This document shows, in pieces, positions 48,003-58,889 of a stretch of DNA of 64,000 nucleotides (the first letter of the stretch is position 1; the number at the start of each line of letters is the position of its first letter). The position numbers and the translations under genes were made by a program. The notes beneath the pieces were generated by a model. The model ran no database searches. It was given only the letters and a program-made list of their open reading frames with translations, and was not told where the DNA came from. Where the stretch lies: the NCBI GenBank assembly GCA_963210315.1, contig OY723255.1, positions 1,054,001 to 1,118,000 on the forward strand. Direction: 5' to 3'. The DNA comes from Rhynchopus euleeides (taxonomy: Eukaryota; Euglenozoa; Diplonemea; Diplonemida; Diplonemidae).

Positions 48003-48450
48003 GTGACCACGTTTTGTGTGGGGAGATCCTGCGCGGATCATTGCCCACCCCCGCCCACTTCTACGTCACAGCGGAGGCCCCACTCGGGTTAGAGTGTGGG
48101 GCCAACTCAGTGCCACTCCGGGGAGGAGGGCGTGCAGCATAGCCAGCGTGGTGTGTGTGGCAGCAATGTGTTAGTGATTTGCCATCGCTGTAGCAGTCAC
48201 CGCATCGGTCCATGCTGTGGCGTTTGCAGAAGCCCATAGTGACCGGGAGCCCGTCCCCCTCTTTGTGGTGGTTGCGGCAGCACACCTCCTCTGGGAGGCG
48301 TCGCTTTTGGCATGCCGAGCAACGGGGCTTCCAATGCAACTTGCAGGCAAGCACCTTTGCGTTCCTCCTGGCACCAGGGGGGGCAGTACGGGGGGCAGCG
48401 CCCCTCCGCTCCCATGGGCGTCCCACCCGGCTGTTGGCCTGCCGACCGCG
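48003..48450 (-). mobile_element. 5'-truncated copy of the OTU retrotransposon (3' end only)
   Basis: It matches the last part of ORF2 from RQANSRVGRPWERRG through both Cys/His modules to SGASAVT-TAG at 48061. About 58 bases of 3' region follow, sharing a GATCCGCGCAGG core with the full-length copy, and end directly at (CA)n of the host gene. Residue differences (for example CQKRRLPEEVCC for CRRRRLSEEDCC) show it is a related subfamily member, not a recent offspring. The Cys and His are all kept. 5' truncation is normal for target-primed insertion. Confidence 0.8.
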
Positions 48451-48451
48451 C

Positions 48452-49036
48452 GTCATCCGGTGGGTGTCAGGCGCTATGTAGGTGGTATCAGCCAGGTCTT
48501 CGATGTGTTCTGGCTTGTATATGTACCACCCTGCCTGCGGCACAGGCACTGCCTTTGTCCCCCACACCAGCCACAGAGAGCGTATTGTACTCGGTCCACG
48601 GTTGCTGATTCATTGTGATGCGTTGTATCCTCGAGTGAACGTCACACACTAGTGACACCACCACCCGCCATCCGAGAGCTGTATTGACTTTGCGCGCTTC
48701 CGTTGCATTCACCTCGCCACGCATATTGCACTGTTCAGTACCAGTGCTCTTGGGCCAGGCAAAGTAGACCGCAGCAAGTACCAATTCTGGCACAATGGGT
48801 ACCACGACAGCGCACTTCGTGTGTTCCCGGAATGTACAGCTCGTGTTGCAACAGTCGTTGTCAACACATCCCGGTTGTGGAGCACTGCTGCACAGGAATC
48901 ACACGACCATCTGGACTTGTTCCGTACCTACAGGCAGCCTCCCGGTGCATGGTGGCAGGGAGGTACATATACAAGCCAGAACTCATCGAAGACCTGGCTA
49001 ATGCCACCTACATAGCGCCTGACACCCACCGGATGA
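48452..49036. repeat. Inverted repeat, arms about 80 bp
   Basis: The arm at about 48454-48535 is inverted at about 48952-49034 with several mismatches (CATCCGGTGGGTGTCAGGCG against CGCCTGACACCCACCGGATG). The first arm abuts the truncated retrotransposon. The intervening 410 bases have no recognised gene. Possibly a MITE or a rearrangement product. Confidence 0.6.
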
Positions 49037-49325
49037 CGTGGTTGGCAAGCAACATGCATTGCAACCCTCAGATGTGGTGTGTTGGGGCATTTTCTTTTCC
49101 AACCTCCCACACAGTGGCACTGTCCGGTACCAAACGGTGGCACAAAATTTAGGTACCCCAATTCGGGCACCTGAGGTGCCCGGAATGGTGGAAAAGTGGG
49201 GTTCGATGGGTTTCCGGACCGATCTGGGGGGGTTTGGAGGGTTTACGGGGGCTTTGGGGCCTCTGCGCCGGTTTTTTGAAAAATCGTGTTTGTCCACGTA
49301 AAAGGGTGGCATTTGACCCCCCCTA

Positions 49326-50469
49326 GGCATACTTGTACCCCCATATGGGGAAGGCCAAAAATATGGGGAAAATATGGGGGGAATATGGGGGGTTTTTCAA
49401 GTCCTGTTCCCCCATATTTCCCCCATATGGGGGATATTTGGGGGAAAACCCAGGGGTTCCTCAGGTGGAAGCAGTCAGCAAACAGTTCTCTTCGTTCTGC
49501 TTTTCACAGGGTGTGAAGTCAGCCACTGACAGGGGACGTCTAGCACCTTGCAGAGAGGAAACGCCCGGCTGAAGTGCTCGAGTCAGACCACAAACGGTGC
49601 TGTGAGAGTGCCGACCGCCACTTTCTTCAAGTCTGAGTAGCGGTCATCAGAGCATGCTGTCCAGTAGTCCTGTCTTTGCTGGCAGAACAGTTGCGTCCTG
49701 CAGCCAGTCCTTGTACTGGCCTTCACAGGTCTCATTCCACCCGGCAGATGCAGCTTGAACATGTCAAGCTGCCTGGTGACGAGCGTCGACTCCGACTTTT
49801 CGGCGCTCGGAGCGGTCAAAAGCGGCGGAAGCGCCTGACACCCCAGAATGCACTGCTTGTGAATTCCCTTGTCTAATTAAGGACCCCAGGGGGCAGTTCG
49901 CAATCGCAAACACACCAGAGGAGGAGGACAGCGAGTGTGAGAGTGAGGACTTAAAAACACAAGAGTGTGTGTTGTGAGGAGCTGTTAACCCTGAACGCGC
50001 TATGTGTGTCTGTGCGTATGTGTCCACCATCGCTGCCGCTGTCACTGCGGTGCCCCGCCAAACCGGGAAGCGTTCGCTCTCCGCTGCTGCTGTATCGGCG
50101 CAGGAGAGGAACAGGAGGTCGGTGCGACCCACCTGGGGGATCTTCCAGGGGGGGCCAGACCTGGCCACACCTGAACAAGCGCGCACCTCCCCAGGATCGG
50201 ACTCCTGGAGGATCCCCAACAAGGCATGAGGCCGGTTTCGACGCGCACTTCGTGTGTGTCTGTGCCTGAGTGGTTTGATGTTCTCCCGTTGCAGCACGAA
50301 TACCCCCATATCCCCCCATATGGGCCCCATATTTCCCCCATATTCCCCCATATTTTACCGGGTTTTCCCCATATTTTCAGCCTTTTTCCCCATATGGGGG
50401 CGGGGTTTTGAGACCCCCCATATTTCCCCCAGATTTAGGGGGTTCCCCATATGGGGGGACAAGTATGCC
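49326..50469. mobile_element. Element with GGCATACTTGT ends, TA-flanked, CCATATGG arrays
   Basis: GGCATACTTGTNCCCCCATATGGGG at the left is inverted at the right. Both ends are bordered by TA (49324-49325 and 50470-50471) within CCCTAGG. Both subterminal regions hold repeated CCCCCATAT and ATATGGGG units, many palindromic. The interior (49450-50290) has no transposase-like frame. TA duplication suggests Tc1/mariner ancestry, by inference only. Confidence 0.55.
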
Positions 50470-50659
50470 TAGGGCAGTGAACCCAATAAACGACGTTTAT
50501 TTCAGAAACCGTTTTTAAATAAACGTTACTGGGGGGGGGGCAATTAATCGTGCATAGTCGAATAATCGTGCATAGTCAAATAATAGTGCCTTTTTGAAAC
50601 AGGCATTTATAAAGTTTTTTCCGTTGAATAATCGTGGGGTGCACGATTATTCACTTTTG

Positions 50660-52978
50660 CACGGATGACGTACGAATCGTAATGGTGAAATACGAATCGT
50701 GCATATCGTATTTTATATCGCATTATATCGTATACGATTACGATATAAAATACGATATTATGCGATATTACGAATCGTTTAGGATGATGCATGGCCACAC
50801 GGGGTGGGCACCGGGGAAAAAGGCACCCAGCACATCAACGAGGGGCGGCGAGACTACCACCACCACCCCAGATGAGTCACCCACTCCGAAGCCAAAGGCT
50901 CTCAAAGAGCAGCTGGCGAAGCAGAAAGCAGGGGCGCGAGTGAGCTACGTGACAGCGAAAACACGTCATGATAAGCTGCAAGGCGATGCCAAAGACGTGT
51001 ACGCCGTCAAGGATGTCGCGTCTCTGCAAACCCGCAAACCCCAGTGTTCTCCCGATGGCGAGTTTGGGGGCGAAATTCTCCATTTGTATTTTTTCCCCCG
51101 AAAACCCGACGGCGAGTTTCGGCATTTTTTTGGGAGTGGAATTTTTCACAGGTTTCAGACAGTTTCCCACTCATCGACCTGCACAACTTCCCAACAACGA
51201 GCGTCCCTGGGTTCGTGCCCCACTACGAACCGCAATTGATCCAAAGAGTCCCAGAACGCGAAGGAGAAGGCCAGATGTTCGCTACCGTGGCCTCCGGCGG
51301 CTGGGGGGCTCCGCCCCCTAAACCCCTGTGCTGCACCTGTCGAGTGTGCATGTACCATTTGGTGTACCATGGCAAGTGGGAAACGGCACAACACCAGGAG
51401 TGCGACATGGTCGTGAGTGAAGACGGAGTACGTGCAGACTACCATCCCTGCACAACGAAGTCTGTACGACTTCCTCGTTGTCCACTCACACCGCACATTG
51501 CAAAGCGTATCGATCAGAACGAATGTTGTTGCGGATATACGCGTGCATTGCATGAGGTGCTCGCGCGCGAAGCGCGCGAGCAATTTTTTTTAGCACCCCT
51601 TTTTCCGGATCAAAACTCGCCATCACCCACCCGTGCGGTCGAGCACCAGAAGAAGAAGCAGTCGGGCGGTGAAGACAAGAACGGCGACAGGCAAGGGGGG
51701 CAGCAGAAGGCGCACGGAGCCAATCCAGCACCGGAATTCGTGAGTGACCTGTCGTATTCACTTTGCGTCGGCAATACCACGGCCAGCCAGGCGGAGCTTG
51801 TGGTGTTGGCGATTCGGAAACACCTGTACCCGAACATGCCCAGCGGACGCGCCCTCTTGCAGAAACACAGCAGCCACACGGATGCACTTCTGAAGGCGCT
51901 GAAAGATGCTCTCAAAGGTCGCACCGTGCCTATTGGCATCGACGGAACTACAGCAGCATCGATCCACACCTCGTACCTCGCTCTGACTGCATATGTTGAG
52001 CAACAACCGCTGCTGGTGTGCGTTGAGGTGTTCAGGCTGGGGTGAGCCCTGACGCAGTGATGCTTGAAGATGTGCTGCAGCGGCTCGAATGCGACTACTC
52101 GTTTACGATCGCGTCTGTCAACATGGACAGATGCGCGACAAACCAGCGCCTCATCAAGCTCACAGGGCGTCTGTCGGTGTGGTGTTTGGGGCATCACGCC
52201 AACAAATGTTGCAAAGACTTCTACACGAAGCGCTTCCCCCTCGCCATCCACTTCGTGACCTTCTTCTCACAGGCGCCGCGCACCACCTCAGAAACGAGGT
52301 GGTCAGCGCTGTTTCACGTCGTTGAGCATGTGGCACCCCGGACCGACCTGCTTGCAAGCTTCTTGCACGAAGAGCTTGAGCGCGCCTACAAACCGCAAAG
52401 TGTCCGAGAGTTAGCACATTTGATCGGAGGGGATGGGTGGGGGGACATGCTCTCGGAGATCCAGACGATGCACAGAGCCTCCTACAGTTCTTCCTCTGGA
52501 TGAGCAACCCCCCCAGCGATCAGAAGTCCTGCTTTGTCGTGGGGGAAGTATGGAAGAGCATCCAACACGTCACCAACGAGGAACAACAACTTCTCAAAGA
52601 GCTGTGGGACACGTTTTCCTCAAGAGAGTTCTTTAAACTCATGGAGGTGATGGACCCGGAAGCAGTTGCCCAGGAGGTGATTGCTGATGAAGTGCTGGAG
52701 GCGTCGGAAGAGAGGTGGCGGGACGTCTTGGGGCGTAACACCACTTAGCCGGATCCCATCCTTGTGGTGTTGTCTCATGTGGCCACCTAGCCATCCCATT
52801 GCCTCCCTCAGAAGCCTGTAGTAATAGTGCGATATGGGCATATCGCATACGATATCAAAGCTGACTAAACACGATATAAATACGATATATTGCGATATAT
52901 TGCGATATCGCCTTAAAAAATACGATACATATCGTATTTACGATATGATACGATATTACGATTCGTACGTCATCCGTG
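50660..52978 (+). mobile_element. hAT-like DNA transposon, 6-bp duplication CTTTTG
   Basis: The ends CACGGATGACGTACGAATCG and its inverse are followed inward by dense AT-rich TACGATAT-type repeats. CTTTTG borders both (50654-50659 and 52979-52984). It contains a transposase-like gene on the plus strand. hAT elements usually duplicate 8 bases, so the 6-base duplication is atypical. Confidence 0.65.
50784..52748 (+). pseudogene. hAT-like (DUF659-like) transposase, frame-disrupted
   Basis: Plus-strand frames in series. 50784-51030 is an N-terminal Lys/Thr-rich part. The stretch about 51350-52045 includes a Cys/His-rich region (CCTCRVCMYH) and PIGIDGTTAASIH with the first catalytic-type Asp. 52042-52503 carries SVNMDRCATN (second Asp), CLGHHANKCCKDF (the hAT Cys-x-x-His core) and SETRWSALFHVVEH (the hAT TRW block). 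52437-52748 is acidic and helical, a likely dimerisation tail. At 52030-52045 one frame ends in TGA and the next takes over. 51280-51330 carries a copy of the dispersed hairpin repeat, probably an insertion. Inactive as it stands unless introns repair the frames. Confidence 0.5.
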
Positions 52979-53055
52979 CTTTTGGCTATTTTCGGTCAGT
53001 TGTGGAAGAAAAATGAGCAATTTTTCCCGCAGAATTTTCAAAAAACTCGTTTTTT

Positions 53056-53283
53056 TGAATGTTGGGAGCCCGTGCGGATCGTGGTGGGGTCATTTCGACC
53101 ATGGGGTGTCTGTCTTCACCCGTGACTGGTCGTCACCATTTTGGTTCATATTCGTCTACATGTCCGGCCTTGAGCCCCCAGTTTCAACACGAAAATGAGC
53201 CCAGACGGTCACTGCCAGTAAGGGGTGAAGACAGACACCCCATGGCCAAAATGACCCCACTACGATCCGCACAGATTCCAAAT
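53056..53283. mobile_element. About 230-bp inverted-repeat element (GATCGTAGTGGGGTCA family)
   Basis: GTGCGGATCGTGGTGGGGTC, then ATGGGGTGTCTGTCTTCACC, is inverted at about 53215-53275. The end motif recurs singly at 56437-56480, 56625-56655, 62930-62965, 63208-63245 and 63420-63452. Confidence 0.55.
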
Positions 53284-53284
53284 A

Positions 53285-53629
53285 CCGTATACGTAAATAT
53301 TATGGAACGTAAATATTATGGAACGGGCCCATTTTTGGCCGGTCCGTTCCATAATATTTACGTTCCATAATATTTACAGGGCCAGTTGGGGACTCGGTGG
53401 TGAGGACGGCTTGCGTCAGGAATCGCGCGAAAAGTGCACGAGTAGGTCCCGTCAGGGACTCTGTATGCCGTCCGATCACCTGGTCCAAGTCCCCGAGTCG
53501 CAGAAAGCCCTGTAAATATTGTGGAACGAAAAAAATATGGAACGCCAACCCACCAGCGTTCCAAAATATTTACGTTCCATAATATTTACGTTCCATAATA
53601 TTTACGTTCCAAAATATTTACGTATACGG
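53285..53629. mobile_element. MITE with CCGTATACGTAAATATT ends, TA duplication
   Basis: Terminal CCGTATACG is inverted at 53621-53629. TA borders both sides. Subterminal GTAAATATTATGGAAC units are repeated two to three times at each end. No coding capacity. Confidence 0.6.
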
Positions 53630-53819
53630 TATGCAAACAGACGAGGTTTTTGCGATGTTTGTCCCCAGAACTGACCAGAAAACTTGCAAAAGTGAATAAT
53701 CGTGCACCCCACGATTATTCCCCCCCGTCAACTTTTTGTCTTTTTTTGGGCCCTTCAATTATACCCGCCCGTTCGCCAATTAATAGTGGAGTGCACGATT
53801 ATTTGCCCCCCCCCCCAGT

Positions 53820-54690
53820 AAACGTTTATAAACGCTAAACGTTTAGCGTTTATTTAGCGAAGCAGCTTGTGCCCACACCCCACCCACATAACCTGACCTC
53901 ACACACTCCCACACGATTCTGGTGGCAGAAAGTGCCCAATATGCTCCGGAAACTCAATTCCGCCCACTCACAGGGGGTGGTATGCCCCCGACGATGCCGT
54001 TTTTAGCAACCAAAATTTTTGGGACAGAACTTGTACCTGGGCTGCACACCACAGGACACATCAAGCAGAGCAAGCACACCTCAACCTGCCAGATGCACAG
54101 AAGAACTGTTGTCGTTGATTGTTCTGAAACATAACAGCTTCTCGGTGCCCTCCAGAGGCCAAAAGGCAAGCCAATATGAGGTAATCGCGCCAGGAACAGT
54201 TGTGGGAGAAGTATGGTACAGTTCGTGTCCCATTTGACGCTGTTCTTGGGAGCTTACGGCAGCTGGGTCTGTGGCACGGCGCATCCGTTGCCAGGGAGCG
54301 CGTCCTCGGGTGTGGTGCCTCACCTGCGAGCATGTGGCACAGGGACGCCATACGAGAGTCTCTCAGATGCCTCCTCTGATGGGAGGCAGCTGACTGGAAC
54401 AGGCACCTGGTACAGCAGGCACGGGTACAAGAAGTGGCCAGAAATAGCGCCGATGTTTTCGACCCTGCGCTTCGACATCTTGCTGTCCTCACCGCAGCGG
54501 TGACCCCCCGCCCTGGAATTTGGGGTGTGGTGTGCTGGCCATGATATATTATGATGTAAAGTGACTCAGTGGCAGAGCCTGCAGGAAACGTTTATTAAGC
54601 GTTTATCTGAACGTTTATTTCCGCTCAGAATTTTGAGAAACGTTAAACGTTTATAAACGCTAAACGTTTTCAACGTTTATTTAATCACTG
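53820..54690. other. Spacer with AAACGTTTA repeats, no recognised gene
   Basis: Inverted copies of AAACGTTTATAAACGC-type repeats lie at 53818-53862 and 54590-54682. They may be ends of a further element enclosing 53.86-54.59 kb. A 96-codon plus-strand frame at 54213 shows no domain. Confidence 0.4.
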
Positions 54691-54695
54691 CCCTA

Positions 54696-56291
54696 GGCAT
54701 ACAGTGCAAACGATAATTATTATCGCATATATACCAGATACGATAATTTTCGGAAAATTGTCGCATACGATAATTCATTATCGCATACGATAATCCATTA
54801 TCGTATGATGCGATAATGGATTATCGTATACGACCAGATACGATAATTATTATCGTATGCGATAACATACGATAATCCCATTATCGTATGCGATACCCAC
54901 CTGATTTTGCCCGAAACCAATCACCGAAATCTCCAGTTTACCACCGCCAAACGCCACCAAACCCCGCCAAGGGCCACAATCAGCCACAAAATAGAGATCA
55001 CTACCATTCTCCCAGCCCCAGGAAGGGTAAGATGAGCCTGTGGGGTCCGGTGCTGCAGGCAGGGTACGCGTACTGGTCTGTGTCCGGGCTGCTGTGGTCA
55101 TCGACAAGGCTGTGTGGTCTGTCCGAAGGAGGTGAATGGTGGTCTCCCTCAGGTGGATCGCGTCTCTCCGATCCTGCATGGGCTCAGGTGTCTCCAGATG
55201 ATCATCACCCCTTGCCTTGCTGTCGGTGAGGATGGCGCCCGAGCTCCGCCTTGTAGCGCAGCAGAGTCGTGCAGGTCAGGCAGGCTCCTTGAGGCCTCCG
55301 AGGTGATGTGCGCGCGCCACCCCGTGGTTCCTTGTAGAGTTGCAGACAGGTCCGTGCGCACGGTGGGAGCGTTCGTATCGCCCGTTCCGTGCCAGGTCCT
55401 GAAGAATACCTTTGGTTGAGTATTGCCTCTCTCGGGTTCAAACCCCATTCAAGGTCCTTCGCTATGTCATCACTGGTCGTCAGTCAGAGGGGAAGAACGG
55501 TGTTCCTCACTTTTTCACTGCTCACGGGAGCGAAGGCCAAGCCCAACATAAGTGGTAGCCTTGAAGAGAAATCTCCTGATCTCTCCAAACATTGCACCGA
55601 AGACCACACCTGCCTATCAGGTTCTTCCCCATCAGTCGAACAGTCTTTCTTGTTCATGGGCATTCTGGGCAGGGTGCTCTGTCTCGGTCACCCCGACACC
55701 TGCTTCAACTAGGCTAGCCCAACGTCTTCCCTCAGTGTTCTCACAGGGGTGTCCTCAGTATCTGGGTCCCGACGGCAAGGCAGCGTACCAGTCGGCTTTG
55801 CGAACCCGCAACAGGCTGTACTGGTGGTTGCATACCGCCGCAAGTATGACCCTGTTGCTGCGTAGTCATGTTTTCCATGAAGTGGGGTGGCGACAGGGTG
55901 TAAGTCACGAGGGGAAGGGCATGTGAAACGGCCACTGCCCAATCCCCATAGTCCTCTCCGCCCCACTGTGCCTGAAACTTCTTCAGACAGACATAGTGAT
56001 GTGCATGTCATGGCAATATGTGTGTTGTGTCTCTGCCACCCATTTGTGACGGACATTCTACACTTCTGAGTGAAGCCCCCCGTCACCAATAATTCAAAGA
56101 AGCAAAAATGGCAGCTTCCGGCTCCACTTTTACCAATTTTTCAATGTGTTCTGGGCTGATTTCTGGTTTTCCGAAAATCTCAAAAAATTATCGCACCATT
56201 ATCGTATATTATCGTATACGATAATATACGATAATGGGAATACGATAATAATTATCGTATGCGATAATAATTATCGTTTGCACTGTATGCC
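54696..56291. mobile_element. Element with GGCATACAGTGCAAACG ends, TA-flanked
   Basis: The terminus GGCATACAGTGCAAACGATA is inverted at 56272-56291, with TA on both sides inside CCTAGG. Both subterminal regions are arrays of ACGATAATNATTATCGT palindromes (54710-54895 and 56200-56270). It shares the first seven terminal bases (GGCATAC) with the element at 49326-50469. The interior (54900-56130) has no recognised transposase; a 109-codon minus-strand frame at 54850-55179 is unassigned. Confidence 0.55.
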
Positions 56292-57477
56292 TAGGGGGGG
56301 GGGGGCCCGGGGGGGGGGGGGCGAATAGTATTACCTAGTTGAATAGTATTACGGTGCCAAATAGTATTACTTATTTTTCGGGGGCTCTGGGGCACGTTTT
56401 TGGTGACTCTGTACGGGGTGCAGATAGGCACCCCCATGTCCAAAATGACCCCACCACGATCCGCACAGATTCCAAACGTTCAAACGAACGGTGTTTGGCA
56501 AATCTGTGAGGGGGGTCATGCTGGGTGGGTGGTATGGGTGGGCAAGCTGCCTCCCAGTCACCTTTTCCCTTCACAAGTGCCTGAACCCGACCCGCATTTC
56601 ATGGGTGAAGCTTGGCACTTGAGCCACCAAAATGACCCCACTACGATCCGCAGGATTCCGAAAAGTGCAATAGAACGGGAGCCCCCTCGAAACACCCCTT
56701 TTCTCGAAATTTTGAGTAGTACTACTCAGGTGTGGCTCTATTTTGGGGGTATTTTGGCCAATTTTCGAAATCCTATTTTGGTTTTTTTGCACTTTTTTTG
56801 GGTGCTTTTTTGCACGATTTCTGTGCCTCAGACACAGATTTTGGTGTGATTTTTGCGCTATTTTGATTCACTCGGCCTGACCGATGCATACGATTCGAAA
56901 AAATGGCGAAAAAATCGCTATCAACAACGGTGAACGAATGGAGGTAGATGGGGAAGTGGAAGGACACAGCACGCCCTCCCACTGCTCGCCATCTGTACAC
57001 TACCTCTCTGTTCAAGGCGGTCAGTGTCACTTGATGGCGCTGCACACAAATCACTGCTACATCCCAGGGCGCCTTCCCTTGTGAGAATAGCGGAACTTCT
57101 GCGGTTGCAGTTTGGTGGTTGAGGCCGGCGGTGATATCACTTTGGTGACTGTGCTTCCTTCCCCCTGAGCTCGATCAGATCCAGGTCGACCTGGTGCTGC
57201 GTGGCTCCTGGTGTGTTATCTCTTTGCTTCCTCGCACACATACACGTGGTTCCGCGAATCGCCACGGATGCCCACCAAGTCGAACCCGAAACATGATCAC
57301 GGGCCCACGACGACCCTTTCGAGATGTCATGGCCGCAAGCCCGCAAACCCGATCGCATTCGCAAGGTGGTTCGTCTCTTAGAGATCAGTGCTCGGGCCCA
57401 GCCTCCCGCGAGGGTGCTGGAACCGACATGCCGCAGCCCCGTACGCGCAAGGGCTTGGCTCCAAGACCAGGCACATG

Positions 57478-57705
57478 CCACAGGGGGGTGTGGGGGGCGG
57501 AGCCCCCCAGCCGCCGGAGGCCACGGTAGCGAACGTCTGTTGGCCTGGCTCCATAGTCGCATACGCTCAAGTACAACACAACTGACAGATAGCACATGTC
57601 GCATGGGGGGACGATAAATTGTCGCGCAAAGACACGCCACAGGGGGGTCTGGGGGGCGGAGCCCCCCAGCCGCCGGAGGCCACGGTAGTGAACATCTGTT
57701 GGTTT
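57478..57705 (+). repeat. Two tandem copies of the dispersed hairpin repeat
   Basis: CCACAGGGGGGTGTGGGGGG through AACGTCTGTTGG (57478-57545) recurs at 57637-57705, 159 bases on. The hairpin GGGGGGCGGAGCCCCCC is perfect in both. Confidence 0.75.
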
Positions 57706-57765
57706 GAGCTCGAGAGCAAGCCTCTCACACCACCGCCCTCCGACCCCCCTCTCCACCCCCCAGGT

Positions 57766-58075
57766 GCAACATTTTTTTGCACCCGGAAAATGTGTTCTTT
57801 TGACTGTTTGAGCACATCCAAGACCGGGAACATAAAAGAATTCTGCCAATGCCAAGTAGGGTCACAATAAAACCCAAAGCAAAATGGTGCAAAAAAGTAG
57901 TGACCACCACCCCCATCCCCACCTCCGGGTGCAAAAAATTTTTTGGCCACGGAAAATGTGTTCTTTTGAATGTTTGAGCACCTCCAAGACCGGGAACATA
58001 AAAATTTTCTGCCAATACCAAGTAGGGTCACAATAAAATCCAAAGGAAAAAAGTGCAAAAAAATAGTGCAAAAAA
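57766..58075. repeat. 166-bp tandem repeat, two copies
   Basis: GGAAAATGTGTTCTTTTGA begins at 57785 and again at 57951. The match covers the AAGACCGGGAACATAAAA and CAAGTAGGGTCACAATAAAA segments. Confidence 0.75.
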
Positions 58076-58261
58076 ATATTTTTCCCCCAAATTCCTATTT
58101 TCATTCCGTGAAATAGATACACGCCTGGTACTACTACGTAATACTATTTGGCCACCCCCAAAAATATACCTTTTTGGGGGGGTCAAATATACAGGTCGGT
58201 TCGCCCCCCCCCCCCCCCCCTGTAAGGAATCCTTTGAGAAATGTACCCTGGGGAAATGCAC

Positions 58262-58889
58262 GGTGGCCAGGATGTCCGGGATCTCCCGGGCGGGAGTAGG
58301 AAACGGGAGGACCCGAGTGGGAGCACCAACAGGTCCCGCCGGGTAGGGCATGTCCTCCCCCCCGGGAGGACTCGTGTCCTCCCGCGGGAGGACTCATGTC
58401 CTCCCGCGGGAGGTGTTCCGTCCTCCCGGGGGAGGTGTGGTGATGTCCCGTGGGGTCAAAAAAACATTTTTTTTGGGCTTGGGCTGGGGGTTGGGGCCTT
58501 GTATGTCTATTTTTTGTCAGAACAACGTGTTTTTCCAACTAAAAAGACTCGTGGCAGCGTTCGGTATCTGCACACATGCACTAGCAGGCACCGTTCGTAC
58601 AAACAAAAACCGGGTTCGTCCAGGTAAAGATGGCGCAGCTGCGTGAGGCGAAATGGACTGACATCCATATCCCTGCACTGCCGAAAGATGCGCCGAAGGC
58701 CGCCCCCCGCACGAATTGTTGTTTCGCTTCGTGTGGGGTTGAGCACAAGGCCGCGCAAGCCGGTCTTGCTGGCGCTGTGGTGGGCGTGGCCGGGCTCAGT
58801 GTCCTGAGTGGAAGAAGGTTAGCGGCGAGGATGATCTTCTTGCGAAGTTCCTCGAGCCCCCGTCTGACGCTCCGTGGTGCTGCCCATCG
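58262..58889. repeat. Inverted terminal repeat, left copy
   Basis: Matches 62080-62728 in reverse. It holds CCTCCCGCGGGAGG-type palindromes in series (58350-58430) and an inverted copy of the gag start (plus-strand frame at 58630-58899). Confidence 0.8.

Larger units (their letters stand above)
50528..53819. mobile_element. Outer element with ACTGGGGGGGGGGC ends
   Basis: The left end ACTGGGGGGGGGGCAATTAA followed by TCGTGCA is inverted at about 53790-53819. Both sides carry subterminal hairpins of AATAATCGTGCACCCCACGA type (50633-50658 and 53685-53720). The hAT-like element 50660-52978 and at least two MITEs are nested inside. Flanks on both sides are AAACGTTTA-type repeats. Confidence 0.5.
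56309..58220. mobile_element. Element with poly(G)-CGAA ends
   Basis: It begins with 13 G then CGAATAGTATTAC and ends with TTCG then a run of 17 C. An inner GCCAAATAGTATTAC motif (56354-56368) is inverted at about 58138-58153. The interior has the hairpin repeats at 57.5-57.7 kb and a 166-bp tandem repeat. No transposase recognised. Confidence 0.4.

Noticed and set aside
55415..55460. Possible tRNA gene because of a GGTTCAAACCC B-box-like motif
   Set aside because: The T-stem does not pair beyond three bases, and no A-box, anticodon arm or acceptor stem was found around it.
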